NCBI GenBank assembly: GCA_047601145.1
Contig: JASGJW010000001.1
Coordinates: forward strand, 248,001-312,000
DNA length: 64,000 bases
DNA from: UBA7672 sp047601145
Lineage (GTDB): Bacteria; Pseudomonadota; Alphaproteobacteria; Caulobacterales; Hyphomonadaceae
Direction of reading: 5' to 3'
The notes under the pieces are model-generated. The model had not been told where the DNA came from. It was given only the letters and a program-made list of their open reading frames with translations, and searched no databases. Position numbers and translations under genes: made by a program. Below, piece after piece: positions 24,618-33,824 of the stretch (positions are counted from its first letter, which is position 1; each line of letters opens with the position of its first letter).

Positions 24618-25655
24618 GTGCGCATACCAAGCTACGGCTACGATGAAACAAGACGCATCGACGCCGGCGTGCTCCTGGCGATCGCGGCGTGGCTGATCTT
24701 CAACTCCCATACCGAAGCGTTCCATCCCTATCCGTGGCTGGCGGCCGATGGGATGCTGGGGAATTCCCTCTTCTACTTCATCTCTGGGTTTGGAATTCAG
24801 TCTTCGCTTGGCGCGCGCCGCCAGGGTTTTCCTGAGTTTGCCGCGAGGCGGCTTCTGCGTATCTACGTTACCCTGCTCATTGTCGTCATCGCTTATCACC
24901 TGACAATTATGCGCGATGCAAAGCTTGATCCGCAGCAGGCGTTTGCGACCTTTATCTACCCAACAAGCTACACCTACATAAAGGTCATCCTGCCCTGTTA
25001 TGCGGCTCTCTGGGTGCTACATCGCACCTCGATCAAACTGCATCTCTTGTCGGTGGGCGTGGCTCTGGCGCTGATGGCTGGCGCCTACGCAGAACATACA
25101 TTCATTCAGTCTCAACCCGAGAAACTCGTCCTCGGGCAATTGCCCGAACTGCTTTGGAACAGCTACTTCTGGATACTGGTCGCAAGCGGCGCGCTTTGTG
25201 CGCAATTGAAAATCGGCGCGAAGCTGTCACTCGCGCGCATGCTGCTGGTCGGCATGACACTGGCCGCCTATTTCGGACTGAAATTCCTGATAATTGTCGA
25301 GAACCGCTTCGCCGCGCTTTACCCTGTGCTTTTCCTGCTCGTGCTGGCCGCCTGCATTCTCAGTCTTGTCACCTTCGGCGCGCCCCTCTGGGTAAGGCGC
25401 GCCATGCAGCTTCCTGTTCTTGGCCCTTTTCTCAGCGTCTCCTCGGCCCTCACACTGGAAATCTATCTCGTCCACGAGCCGCTCACCCATGTGGCGGCAA
25501 TTTACAGCTTGCCCTATCCCGTCAATCTCGCTGCTCTGATGGGCCTCACACTTCCACTGGCGATTGCGGTCGGCCTCGTGTCATCAAACGTACAGCGTTT
25601 CGTAGACCGGAAATTCCTTAGTCGAAAAAAGTCTGTCGGCGACGCGAACTCATAG
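24618..25655 (+). CDS. Acyltransferase-3-family membrane protein
   Basis: 345 aa from a GTG start with GGGGA upstream. About ten membrane segments are seen. The N-terminal AAWLIFNSHTEAF resembles the first helix of acyltransferase-3 proteins, where a His residue is catalytic, followed by FYFISGFGIQSSL and RRLLRIY, typical of the family. The C terminus VHEPLTHVAAIYSLPYPVN matches the last helices. These proteins O-acetylate surface sugars. It converges on the next acyltransferase with 8 bases between them. Confidence 0.8.
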   Translation: MRIPSYGYDETRRIDAGVLLAIAAWLIFNSHTEAFHPYPWLAADGMLGNSLFYFISGFGIQSSLGARRQGFPEFAARRLLRIYVTLLIVVIAYHLTIMRDAKLDPQQAFATFIYPTSYTYIKVILPCYAALWVLHRTSIKLHLLSVGVALALMAGAYAEHTFIQSQPEKLVLGQLPELLWNSYFWILVASGALCAQLKIGAKLSLARMLLVGMTLAAYFGLKFLIIVENRFAALYPVLFLLVLAACILSLVTFGAPLWVRRAMQLPVLGPFLSVSSALTLEIYLVHEPLTHVAAIYSLPYPVNLAALMGLTLPLAIAVGLVSSNVQRFVDRKFLSRKKSVGDANS

Positions 25656-25663
25656 CGGGCCGT

Positions 25664-26767
25664 TTAGTCGGCGAGTGATTTGTTCGCCTTCTCGGTGACG
25701 TCACCCGGCCTCACGACGCGTGAAGAAGATCGCAGATTTGTGCTGATCCTCCGGCTAAGGCGGATCAAGGCTCTTTCCCAGGTATTGTAGGACACGAGAG
25801 AACTGACGATGGCAGCGAGGAGCAGGATCGCCATGGCAAGGGGCGTTGTCGCGAACTCCCTTGCCGTCGCCAGCTGCTGCCAGAGATAAATGCCGTAGGA
25901 AGCTTGGCCGACTGCTACAAGCCAACGGGCCGATAGCATTTTGCGAAACAGATTATCTCCGTATGTCGTCGTCATCAGGATCGCGGCAATTAATGAGCCC
26001 TGTAGCGCAATGGATACCCACGCATATTGGGACAGCAGTGCCCGAGCGCACACCAGCATTGCCGCGATCATCGCCAGAACAACCCAGAGCGGAATTTTGC
26101 GAGCGACACGCACGAGAACCTGCTCGTTTGAAGCAAACATGACGCCGGCTGCGATATAGGAAAAGTTCGGCGCCCAGTTGCTTGCAAGAACCAGAGCGAT
26201 GAATGCGACCACGGACGCAATCCCGCGCCATCTCCGTGTCAGCACGAAGAAGACGGGCGCCACGAGATAGAATTGTTCTTCGACTGAGAGCGACCACGTG
26301 TGCGCCGCTGTCCAGTGACCGCAATCAGCGTCGGGGAAATTGCATGTGAAGGTCAACGCCCTTGCGGCGCCAAATCCGTATTCGGGGATCGCTTCTATCG
26401 ATGTCAGTAAGAGGATGGTCAGGACGTAGAGCAGAAGCGGAGGCAAGATCCTGAAAACGCGGCGAACATAAAACCCAATCAGCGAAACGCGACCCGTCTC
26501 GCTTTCCTCTCCAGTCATGCCACGCGTGATGACGTAGCCGCTGATCACAAAGAAGATGTGGACGCCCAAAATCCCAAGCGACGAAAGCCACGTACGCAGC
26601 CCCGCCTCCAATGACGGGCCGATTGGGAAGCTGAATGAGAAGCTTGCGTGAAAGAGGATAACCAAGCCGACGCTGATTGCCCGCCACCCATCGATGGCGG
26701 CCAAACGTTGACCGGCGGCGTCCTTGCCTGCAGGAGTTGCGATCGGCGGTCCCGCATCCTTGGTCAT
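25664..26767 (-). CDS. OafA-like acyltransferase-3-family membrane protein
   Basis: 367 aa with about ten membrane segments. The opening IDGWRAISVGLVILFHASF carries the catalytic-His helix of OafA-like enzymes. FFVISGYVITRGM, FYVRRVFRILPPLLLY and WSLSVEEQFYLVAPVFF are family hallmarks. It probably O-acetylates a cell-surface polysaccharide, and it lies close to the export genes of block 3. It reads towards the first acyltransferase. Confidence 0.9.
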   Translation of the reverse strand: MTKDAGPPIATPAGKDAAGQRLAAIDGWRAISVGLVILFHASFSFSFPIGPSLEAGLRTWLSSLGILGVHIFFVISGYVITRGMTGEESETGRVSLIGFYVRRVFRILPPLLLYVLTILLLTSIEAIPEYGFGAARALTFTCNFPDADCGHWTAAHTWSLSVEEQFYLVAPVFFVLTRRWRGIASVVAFIALVLASNWAPNFSYIAAGVMFASNEQVLVRVARKIPLWVVLAMIAAMLVCARALLSQYAWVSIALQGSLIAAILMTTTYGDNLFRKMLSARWLVAVGQASYGIYLWQQLATAREFATTPLAMAILLLAAIVSSLVSYNTWERALIRLSRRISTNLRSSSRVVRPGDVTEKANKSLAD

Positions 26768-27051
26768 GGCGCCTTCTCACGCCCGACGGCGCGGCTGATC
26801 CGCGGCCTGTGACCACTTCGGATTTTGGCCCCGCCAACCATCAGGCGCCCCCTGCCTGTCTCTTAACTGCCATCGTGACATCGCCGTCAAGCGAAGACGA
26901 GGATTGATGTCGTTCGAAGCCTGGATCACGACTGGCGTACTCGCGTCCGACCCGTCTCATCGGATGGGCTGTCAGTTCTGCTACGCGATCCAGCGAAGAC
27001 GACCGACGGAAGCCTGTCGCCGCAGTTCAGGGTTGAACCTGCGGATGTCTT

Positions 27052-27729
27052 CTAGAAGAGCGTCATGAACATGCCGACGACCGGCAGGCCGCGAAGGAGA
27101 TCATCATAGGTGCCATCCCCATCACGGCCATCAACGACAATCAGGTCATTACCGTACACTTGGGGATCGACTGAATCTCCTGCCCGGATCTTTCGCAGAT
27201 CGAACCGCGCCGCCTTGCGCTGACCCTCGATCGTTCTGATGATAATTATGCCGCCGAGATTTGCACCCTGAGTCGTTCCCCCTGATATCGCGAGAGCCTG
27301 GAGCAAGGTCATTGAACCGCGGACAGGGAACATGCCTTGTTTTCCAACTGCGCCTTCGATCGTGATCTGCCGCCCTTTTGCCTCGACAATGCGAACTGTC
27401 ACCTGCGGGTTCCGGAGGTATTTCTCGTCAAGTTGCTTTTCGAGGATCGCTGCGAGCTCGAACGTCGTATTTCCCTGCGCTTCCATCAAACCCACAAGCG
27501 GAAATTTGATTCTGCCCGTCGTATCGACCTCATAAGTGCCGCCCAATTCGCCTGACCCGAATACCTTGATCTCGAGCACATCAAGCGGCGCAATCTTCAT
27601 GTCATCAAGGACGAGCAGTGCGCTATCAGGCGCTGCGAGATTCGTCGTAGAAAGCGGAACCTTGTCGGCTAATGAGCTCGTGCACCCTGCACAGACCAGT
27701 AATGCCAGGAGAGCGAATACGGCCTTCAA
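27052..27729 (-). CDS. Wza-like polysaccharide export lipoprotein
   Basis: 225 aa from a TTG start with GGGAGGGG upstream. It has a lipoprotein signal with lipobox VCAGC (Cys about 16). The poly_export domain is clear: LAPLDVLEIKVFGSGELGG-like IAPLDVLEIKVFGSGELGGT, TTGRIKFPLVGLMEAQGNT and NPQVTVRIVEAKGRQITIEG. A SLBB-like segment follows, then a short end. It is much shorter than E. coli Wza and lacks the C-terminal outer-membrane helix region, as do many alphaproteobacterial homologues. It follows the tyrosine autokinase gene. Confidence 0.92.
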   Translation of the reverse strand: MKAVFALLALLVCAGCTSSLADKVPLSTTNLAAPDSALLVLDDMKIAPLDVLEIKVFGSGELGGTYEVDTTGRIKFPLVGLMEAQGNTTFELAAILEKQLDEKYLRNPQVTVRIVEAKGRQITIEGAVGKQGMFPVRGSMTLLQALAISGGTTQGANLGGIIIIRTIEGQRKAARFDLRKIRAGDSVDPQVYGNDLIVVDGRDGDGTYDDLLRGLPVVGMFMTLF

Positions 27730-27882
27730 GGAACCCCTCCCACGTCTGCAGATACCACCGCCCTCAAGTGATCGGGCCTAGCAATGTATGTCTGAAAAGG
27801 CGATCGAAGTCATCACGCGAGACCACACGGCCCGCTGGGTAGTTCGCCTGTCGGGCAGTTTAGCCTGGGGCTAAGAGGTTGC

Positions 27883-30147
27883 CTATTCAACGACACCGTC
27901 ATGAGTCCTCGGCCTTGCCTCGGAGAACTCACGCACCTGCCGTGTGCTGCCGGAGGGAGCTGAAAGCCGGAGATAGCCACGGTCATGGCCGCGATAGCCA
28001 TACTCGTATGAAGCGCCGTAACCTGCCTTGCGAGCGTCGAACTTGTTGAGGATGACGCCTACGACACCGGCTCGCGCCGCATGTAAGCGGTCAAGCGACC
28101 TGCGCACAGAATGCCGAAGGATGCCGCCCGACTGAACGATCAAAAGTGTCCCGTCACAAACTGAACTGAGAATGGCGGCGTCTGCAACGCTGAGAACGGG
28201 AGGAGAGTCGACAAAGATGAGGTCGAAGGCGCCGTTTGCTTCCTCCATCAGCCTCTTCAACCGGTTGCTCGACAGGAGTTCGGCGGGATTGGGCGGCACC
28301 GCGCCAGCTGGAAGCAGGAAGAGGTTCGGTGTGGGGCCGGGAACGATCTGCTGAGCCAGCGGCGCCGCACGCGAGAGAACGCCGGCAAGACCTGAGGAAG
28401 CCTTGGCGTCAAACGAAAACGATGGTCGACGGAGATCACCATCGATGATGAGTACCCGCTTGCCGACCGCTGCGAAGGACGACGCCAGAGCGAGCGTGGT
28501 CGTGGTCTTTCCCTCCGACGACTTGCTGCCTGTCACAAGGAAGCTCTTCATCGAGCCTGCATAAATTGCGAATTGGAGCATCGCCCTTGTCGAGGAAAAT
28601 GCCTCGGACACGGGCTCACGCGGATTGCGGATCAGCTTGAGGATGGATTTTCTGGATTTAACAAGCGGGATGACGCCGATGATCCGCGCCCCAAGCTTGT
28701 TGGTGATGTCATCGGGCGTCTTGATCCGGTCATCGAGGAACTCGACAAACAGCGCGAGTGCGAGCGCCAGCGCCAGGCTCAGCGCGGCCGCCCTGACCAA
28801 CGCAGACATCAGCTGCGGCTCGAAGGGAGCATAAGGCACTTCGGCGCGATCAAGGATTGATACCTGGCTGGTCCCGACGCCGCTTGTGATGCTGACTTCT
28901 TTCAGGCGCTGAAGGAGTGCGTCATACTGGGCGCGCAGCGTGTCGGCTTCACGCTGAAGAATGTTGTAGTCAATGCTGCGGCTCTGGAGGCCCTGGACCT
29001 GCTCCTTGAGCTCGCTCACGCGCTTTGCAAGGGCTGCCTCCTCCGCGACCGCAGAGCGGTATTCGGCTTCGCGGACCTTGATGATGTTACTGCGCTCATT
29101 CTCCATTTCGGATTCGATGGCTGCGATGCGCGCCTTGATCTCGACCATCTCAGGATGCTCAGGTTTCAGGGTGCTGAGCTTGGTCTGATAATCGGCCACG
29201 AACTGGGAACGTGTCTGGCGCAGAGTCTGGAGGGCCGGACTGTTGAGTACATCCCGAGCACCAGGCGTGCTCGCCTCCTTATATCGCTGTTCCGACAGAA
29301 TCCGGGCGTTCTGCGCCGCAGTAAGAGAGCCGCTCAATGACACCAGCGCCGAGGCGTCGAGGGATTTGCCGACATCGGCCGCCCCACCCGAGAGATCAAG
29401 GATTTCCTGGTCCTTTGAGTATGCGACCAGCTGGCGTTCGGTGTTCTCAAGCAGGGTCTTTGTTGAAGCGATACGCTCCTCAAGGAAGCGCTGAGCGTAG
29501 TCGGTCGTGCTGTAGCGACGCTCAAGCGTCATCTCGATGAAATTCTCGGCCACGGCGTTTGCGATGCGCGCTGCCTCGACCGGGTTCGGGCTGACATAGG
29601 CGACCTCGATGACCCGCGCCCCGCGCATAGGCGAAACGGAAAGGCCGCCCAGGACGCCTGCCGACGCCTGATCAAGGCGCACATCCTCACTCGCCCGTGG
29701 ATTGGCGTAGCCGGGTTCGTCGACGAGTTTGAGATTTTTCGCGACCCGTTCAGCCAGCGCCCTGCTGTTCAGAAGGGCGACCTGGGTGCCCATGAAATCC
29801 GCATCGGAGCTCGAGGCTTGATCAACGCCGGCGCCGCGAATGATCTGGAGCTCACGCGCCTGGATCTCCATGGACACAGCGGCACGGTAGGCTGGCGTGA
29901 TGCGCATCGTAAGGTACGCAGAAATCCCAACCCCTATCGCGACGATCGCGACAATAAGGAACTTCCGTCGCCACAGCGTGCGGAAAAGCCCCCAGATTTC
30001 TGCGCCGCCGCCTTCACCCGTCGAGTGTGTCGAGGTTCGCGGTTCGCTCGCATAGGGCGACAACTGTTCGACGTCCGTGATGGTCGCCAAAGCCGTAGAC
30101 TCAAGCTTACGGGGCCCGCGCGGCTCCTTGGGGTCAGAATAGCCCAT
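27883..30147 (-). CDS. Wzz-type chain-length determinant fused to tyrosine autokinase (BY-kinase)
   Basis: 754 aa from ATG preceded by GGGGAGGAG. Two membrane segments (about residues 62-82 and 460-485) flank a long periplasmic Wzz/GNVR coiled-coil domain. The cytoplasmic kinase has Walker A GSKSSEGKTTTT, Walker A' VLIIDGDLRRP and Walker B LIFVDSPPVLS. A tyrosine cluster (YGASYEYGYRGHDRGY) lies near the C terminus, the usual autophosphorylation tail. It controls polymer length and export with the Wza-like protein encoded 153 bases downstream. Confidence 0.93.
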   Translation of the reverse strand: MGYSDPKEPRGPRKLESTALATITDVEQLSPYASEPRTSTHSTGEGGGAEIWGLFRTLWRRKFLIVAIVAIGVGISAYLTMRITPAYRAAVSMEIQARELQIIRGAGVDQASSSDADFMGTQVALLNSRALAERVAKNLKLVDEPGYANPRASEDVRLDQASAGVLGGLSVSPMRGARVIEVAYVSPNPVEAARIANAVAENFIEMTLERRYSTTDYAQRFLEERIASTKTLLENTERQLVAYSKDQEILDLSGGAADVGKSLDASALVSLSGSLTAAQNARILSEQRYKEASTPGARDVLNSPALQTLRQTRSQFVADYQTKLSTLKPEHPEMVEIKARIAAIESEMENERSNIIKVREAEYRSAVAEEAALAKRVSELKEQVQGLQSRSIDYNILQREADTLRAQYDALLQRLKEVSITSGVGTSQVSILDRAEVPYAPFEPQLMSALVRAAALSLALALALALFVEFLDDRIKTPDDITNKLGARIIGVIPLVKSRKSILKLIRNPREPVSEAFSSTRAMLQFAIYAGSMKSFLVTGSKSSEGKTTTTLALASSFAAVGKRVLIIDGDLRRPSFSFDAKASSGLAGVLSRAAPLAQQIVPGPTPNLFLLPAGAVPPNPAELLSSNRLKRLMEEANGAFDLIFVDSPPVLSVADAAILSSVCDGTLLIVQSGGILRHSVRRSLDRLHAARAGVVGVILNKFDARKAGYGASYEYGYRGHDRGYLRLSAPSGSTRQVREFSEARPRTHDGVVE

Positions 30148-30528
30148 GGGGCTCCTCCCCGACCGGATGGCCAGCTGCAGCTCGAAGGAAGTTGCGCGTC
30201 CGCATTAGCGCCCGAGCCTGTACGAGGCGCGCGCCAAAAAGTTGGGCAATCCTGAGGAAGCAGAAACTCCCTCAAACCACTTCAACCTCTGAAGTCGTAG
30301 CGCAGCCACCACCACTAAACCCCCAGAATCCCTGTATTTGACCCAAAATGCGCGGATCCGGGATTTCACGAGCTTGGTATCAGCGCATTGCATTTGCCGC
30401 AATAATTTAGGGCAGAGGAGAGGGTCATCCAGGCTGAGATGAGCCTTAATAAATCAAGGCGTCACGTGTGAGGCTTAGGTACCAACCACGCCCAATGATG
30501 CGGCCAAAACTCGTAAGCAGCTGGGCTA
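30148..30528. other. Intergenic stretch of about 380 bases upstream of the BY-kinase gene
   Basis: It lies between the TIR-protein stop and the kinase start on the minus strand and should contain the kinase promoter. It is more AT-rich than its flanks. A small hairpin, AGGCT-GAGATG-AGCCT, lies near 30430-30446. No open frame is convincing. Confidence 0.4.
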
Positions 30529-31593
30529 TCAGTGGCTGCGGACGCTCTTCGCCTGTGCTGCCCGCGCGAGCGCATCGATCAGGTCCTGGGTGATGGCGCC
30601 AGACGGGCGAAGGCCGATCGACGCCTCGAACGCTTCAACAGCAGCGCGAAGTTCAATGAGGTCATTCCCTCCCCTCGGCGGAATGAAACCAAGAAACACG
30701 AGGTTTGTGCGGACCTCATGCATCGCTGCTTCCTTCTGGCCCGCGAGCTCGGCAGCCTCAAACCGGTGCTCGCCTGCGCTGTAATCGTCCCGAAAGCTCT
30801 CAAGCGCCCTGAGCTGCGTTGGGAGATCCCGATGATCAAGGATATTCCTCCAGGCGATCTGCTCGGTATCGCCGCTGCCGACGGCTGACACGCCATCAGA
30901 AGTTGCGGGGCTGGCGTCCTGTAGAAGTCCGCGGATCTTCGAGGCGCCGTCGCCTGCGTGCTCCCACGGCTCCTCCGAAAATTTTGTCCCGACTTCCTTG
31001 AGGGGGGCTGTAGAGGTCTTGACCGATGGCGATGCCTGCAGGGTCAAGGCAGCCCCCGCATCAGATCCGGGAGGCCCGCCTGACAGCCCGAACGCCAACG
31101 CGAGTGCGATCGCAACCCCGCACAGCGCCGCTGCCCCTCCTTTGAGCCAGGCAAGCTTCGGGATCTGAAAACTCACATAGGGAACAATGCTTCCCCGCCC
31201 TCGTCCCGATCCAGCATGGTCGGAGATCTCGGAAATCAGCGCGTCTATCGCCCCTTCGTCTGCGCCATCGCACCACTCACGCAATCGTACTGTCGTCTCG
31301 CTTCGGGCCGGCGGCGCGGCATCATCCAAACTAACCTGAACAAGCTTGTGCTGGGCGGCGGCTTCCAGCGCGTCGGACCTCAATACCGAGGAACTGGCCG
31401 CGTAAGCCGACCAAATCGCGAGCACGCAATCAGCCGAGCGAAGCCGCTGCTGATTGATGGCGGGATCGATTGCCGGGTCTGCTGTATGGCCAAAACACAC
31501 TGACCATCCCGCATTTCGGACGGCTTCCGCGATTTTGGAAACCTCGGCATGGTCGTCCAACGCATAAACAATGTAGACGACGGCGCCGCCCAT
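30529..31593 (-). CDS. TIR-domain membrane protein with C-terminal peptidoglycan-binding-like domain
   Basis: 354 aa from ATG 31593, which has GGGGAC upstream; the longer GTG start at 31617 has no ribosome site. Residues 4-120 fit a bacterial TIR domain: VYIVYALDDHAEVSKIAEAV, NAGWSVCFG, SADCVLAIWSAYAASS, and SDALEAAAQHKLVQVSLDD, where Glu77 is at the place of the NADase glutamate. One membrane segment (about 152-172) follows, then a Ser/Pro-rich linker. The C-terminal 75 residues resemble a peptidoglycan-binding-1 repeat (LVFLGFIPPRGGND then VEAFEASIGLRPSGAITQ). It lies upstream of the export operon. Function is unknown; a sensor/effector role is conjecture. Confidence 0.7.
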   Translation of the reverse strand: MGGAVVYIVYALDDHAEVSKIAEAVRNAGWSVCFGHTADPAIDPAINQQRLRSADCVLAIWSAYAASSSVLRSDALEAAAQHKLVQVSLDDAAPPARSETTVRLREWCDGADEGAIDALISEISDHAGSGRGRGSIVPYVSFQIPKLAWLKGGAAALCGVAIALALAFGLSGGPPGSDAGAALTLQASPSVKTSTAPLKEVGTKFSEEPWEHAGDGASKIRGLLQDASPATSDGVSAVGSGDTEQIAWRNILDHRDLPTQLRALESFRDDYSAGEHRFEAAELAGQKEAAMHEVRTNLVFLGFIPPRGGNDLIELRAAVEAFEASIGLRPSGAITQDLIDALARAAQAKSVRSH

Positions 31594-32372
31594 ACCAAAC
31601 GTCCCCGAGCATGACACCTGTCATGCAGATCAGGCTGGAACCAGCCGCTCCAGGCCATCATCCGTCCCAGGCGAAGGGTCCCCGAACCCCTTCACGTTCC
31701 TAAATCCAGATTAATTAACAACGTGGAACCTGGCCATCGCAAGTGTAACTCGGCGTACGCGCGAACTCGTTTCTCCTGACGCGTGTGCCAAGGGCATGAA
31801 ATTGCGTTGCAGGTCCCGCAGCGCGGGCCCGGGGACAGGCCTGGCCCAGCCGAAGGGTTTGCCTGGTGATTAGCCGTCAGGCTTTCAGGTTCGGGAAGTC
31901 TTCAGCAGCCGACCGGCGATCGGGTAGCCCTGCCCCATTTTTTCCCCCCTGACGGGCTTAACGGTGGGATTGTGTCTTATTGGCTGGATTGGCGCGTGGC
32001 CTGGCTCAAAAACCCGGTGCGGCCGAACGTACAAAGGTCACTCTGGCGACTTGCTGTCACAACAAGCAGCAGCGCTGACTTGTTCTCGTCAAGCCCGGCG
32101 CCTAAAGTCATGGCGCGTGAAACATCCCGAAATGACGCGAATTGCAGCTCTGATCCCTCCCGCCGTGGATCCGCTATGGCCGGACCCAAACTGGACCAGG
32201 GCGAGGCGCGTCAAAGGGCTGCTACGTTTCTGGGCGCGAGGCGCGGCCGCTCGGAGTGCGGTAGCTATTGACGAAACGAAGCCATGATTTCCCGTTCGGT
32301 ACAGTATAGCAGCATGCTTGGCCCAATCAGGGCTGGAGCCGCCTCGGTGCCTAAATTTCGGGTCCGCCTAGC
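31594..32372. other. Intergenic stretch of about 780 bases between divergent TIR and Wzy genes
   Basis: No supported gene. Short plus-strand frames near 31964-32287 lack a ribosome site and family resemblance. The left third is relatively AT-rich. A CCCGC-AGC-GCGGG palindrome lies at 31815-31827. The 13-mer GTGCGGTAGCTAT at 32256-32268 recurs at 36281-36293, upstream of the asparagine-synthetase gene. Promoters for both flanking operons are expected here. Confidence 0.4.
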
Positions 32373-33824
32373 GTGACAGGGCAGACAGGCCTCGCTCCCC
32401 AGGGTCTATCAACTGGCACGGTCGCGGCTGGAACACTGATTGTCAGCCTGCTGATCGTCGCAGCAGGAAGCTATGGCCCAAATATGGGCCTGGCGCTCCT
32501 GTCAGCAGTCACGCTCATCATCGGCGTCATGTGCCTGTGGCGCTCAGGCGAAACGCCTGTGCTCGTTTTTGTTTTCTTCTACCAATGGCTCCAGGCGAGC
32601 ATGGCGATCCTCCAAGCCACACTTGCCAATCAGAAAATCAACGCCTTCTACCCCGAAGGCGGTGACAGCGCGGAAGCGACCATATTGACGCTGGTTGCGA
32701 TCGTGGCTCTCGCGATCGGAATGCGCCTGGCTGCCGGCCCCGTCCGGCGAGAATTTCAATCGCAAGCGAGACTTCAGTCGACGGCAAGGCCTACCCGCAC
32801 CTGGTTCATCCTCTACGTCGTAGCGTGGATCCTTGGCACGGCGGGGATCTTCATCACGCGGCTCGCGCCTGCCATTACACAGATCCTGAATGGCCTCGAT
32901 GCGTTGCACTGGGCGAGCTTTTTCATGCTTGCCGTGGCGCATTTCAACCATGGCAGAAGCGCGGGTTGGTGGTTTCCAGCCGCCTTTGCGTTCGAACTCG
33001 TTGGAAGTCTCGGCGGATATTTCTCTGACTTCCAGACAGTTTTCATCGTGACATTCCTCGCGCTCATGATGGCCGGCGGCAACTTCTCCCCAACGCGCGT
33101 TGTCGGCGCGGGTTTTGTCGCGATGGCGGCGCTGGGATTGGCCGTCGTGTGGACAGCCATCAAGTCCGATTATCGCAGCTATGTGTCCGGTGGCGAGCAA
33201 GCGCAGGTCGTGCGCGTGGATTACCCCGAACGCATCCAAAAACTTGGCGAACTTGTCGGGGAGCTTGATCAGAAGAGACTTGATCAGGCGGTCCAGGACC
33301 TCCTTACCCGTGTCAGCTATGTCGATTTTTTCGGATCGACGCTCGTCTATGTTCCGACGCACACGCCGCACACAGGTGGAAGTCTTCTGCTCGATGCTTT
33401 CCTTCGCCCTTTCATGCCCCGGGTGTTTTTTCCAGACAAACTTGAGATCGACGACAGCGAGCGCACGCGCCTCTACAGCGGTCGTTCTGTCGCGGGCGCC
33501 GAAGAGGGCACCTCCATCAGCCTCGGTTGGGTGGCGGAGATCTATATCGACTTTGGCCGCTGGGGGATGATGATCGCCGCCGCTGGCATCGGCGTCTTCT
33601 ATGGGCTGATCTACCGGTTATTCACGCACTGGACCCGATCCGTCGGGCTACTTGGCTTTGCCGTTTCGAGTGCTGTGCTGATTTCCGCCGCACCGCTTGA
33701 GAGCAGCATTACCAAGGTTATCGGCGGCCTTGTCTCCGCGGTGATCGTCGCCTGGGCGATCATCCGCTTCATTGTACCCAGATGGTGTCCCTGGGTCGTG
33801 AACCCCGCCGCCCGTGGCGCCTGA
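32373..33824 (+). CDS. Wzy-like O-antigen/exopolysaccharide polymerase
   Basis: 483 aa from a GTG start. About 12 membrane segments are seen, with a long periplasmic loop around residues 268-385 (SDYRSYVSGGEQAQV to AEEGTSISLGWVAEIYIDFG), as expected of Wzy/WzyE-type repeat-unit polymerases. The SLGWVAEIYIDFGRWGM stretch is a common feature of oligosaccharide repeat polymerases in exopolysaccharide loci. It begins the long plus-strand operon and overlaps the first glycosyltransferase start by 11 bases. No Wzx flippase is found in the window. Confidence 0.8.
   Translation: MTGQTGLAPQGLSTGTVAAGTLIVSLLIVAAGSYGPNMGLALLSAVTLIIGVMCLWRSGETPVLVFVFFYQWLQASMAILQATLANQKINAFYPEGGDSAEATILTLVAIVALAIGMRLAAGPVRREFQSQARLQSTARPTRTWFILYVVAWILGTAGIFITRLAPAITQILNGLDALHWASFFMLAVAHFNHGRSAGWWFPAAFAFELVGSLGGYFSDFQTVFIVTFLALMMAGGNFSPTRVVGAGFVAMAALGLAVVWTAIKSDYRSYVSGGEQAQVVRVDYPERIQKLGELVGELDQKRLDQAVQDLLTRVSYVDFFGSTLVYVPTHTPHTGGSLLLDAFLRPFMPRVFFPDKLEIDDSERTRLYSGRSVAGAEEGTSISLGWVAEIYIDFGRWGMMIAAAGIGVFYGLIYRLFTHWTRSVGLLGFAVSSAVLISAAPLESSITKVIGGLVSAVIVAWAIIRFIVPRWCPWVVNPAARGA

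Noticed and set aside
31964..32287. Overlapping 99-107-aa plus-strand frames in the large gap
   Set aside because: No ribosome site, no recognisable domain, and two frames are equally open.
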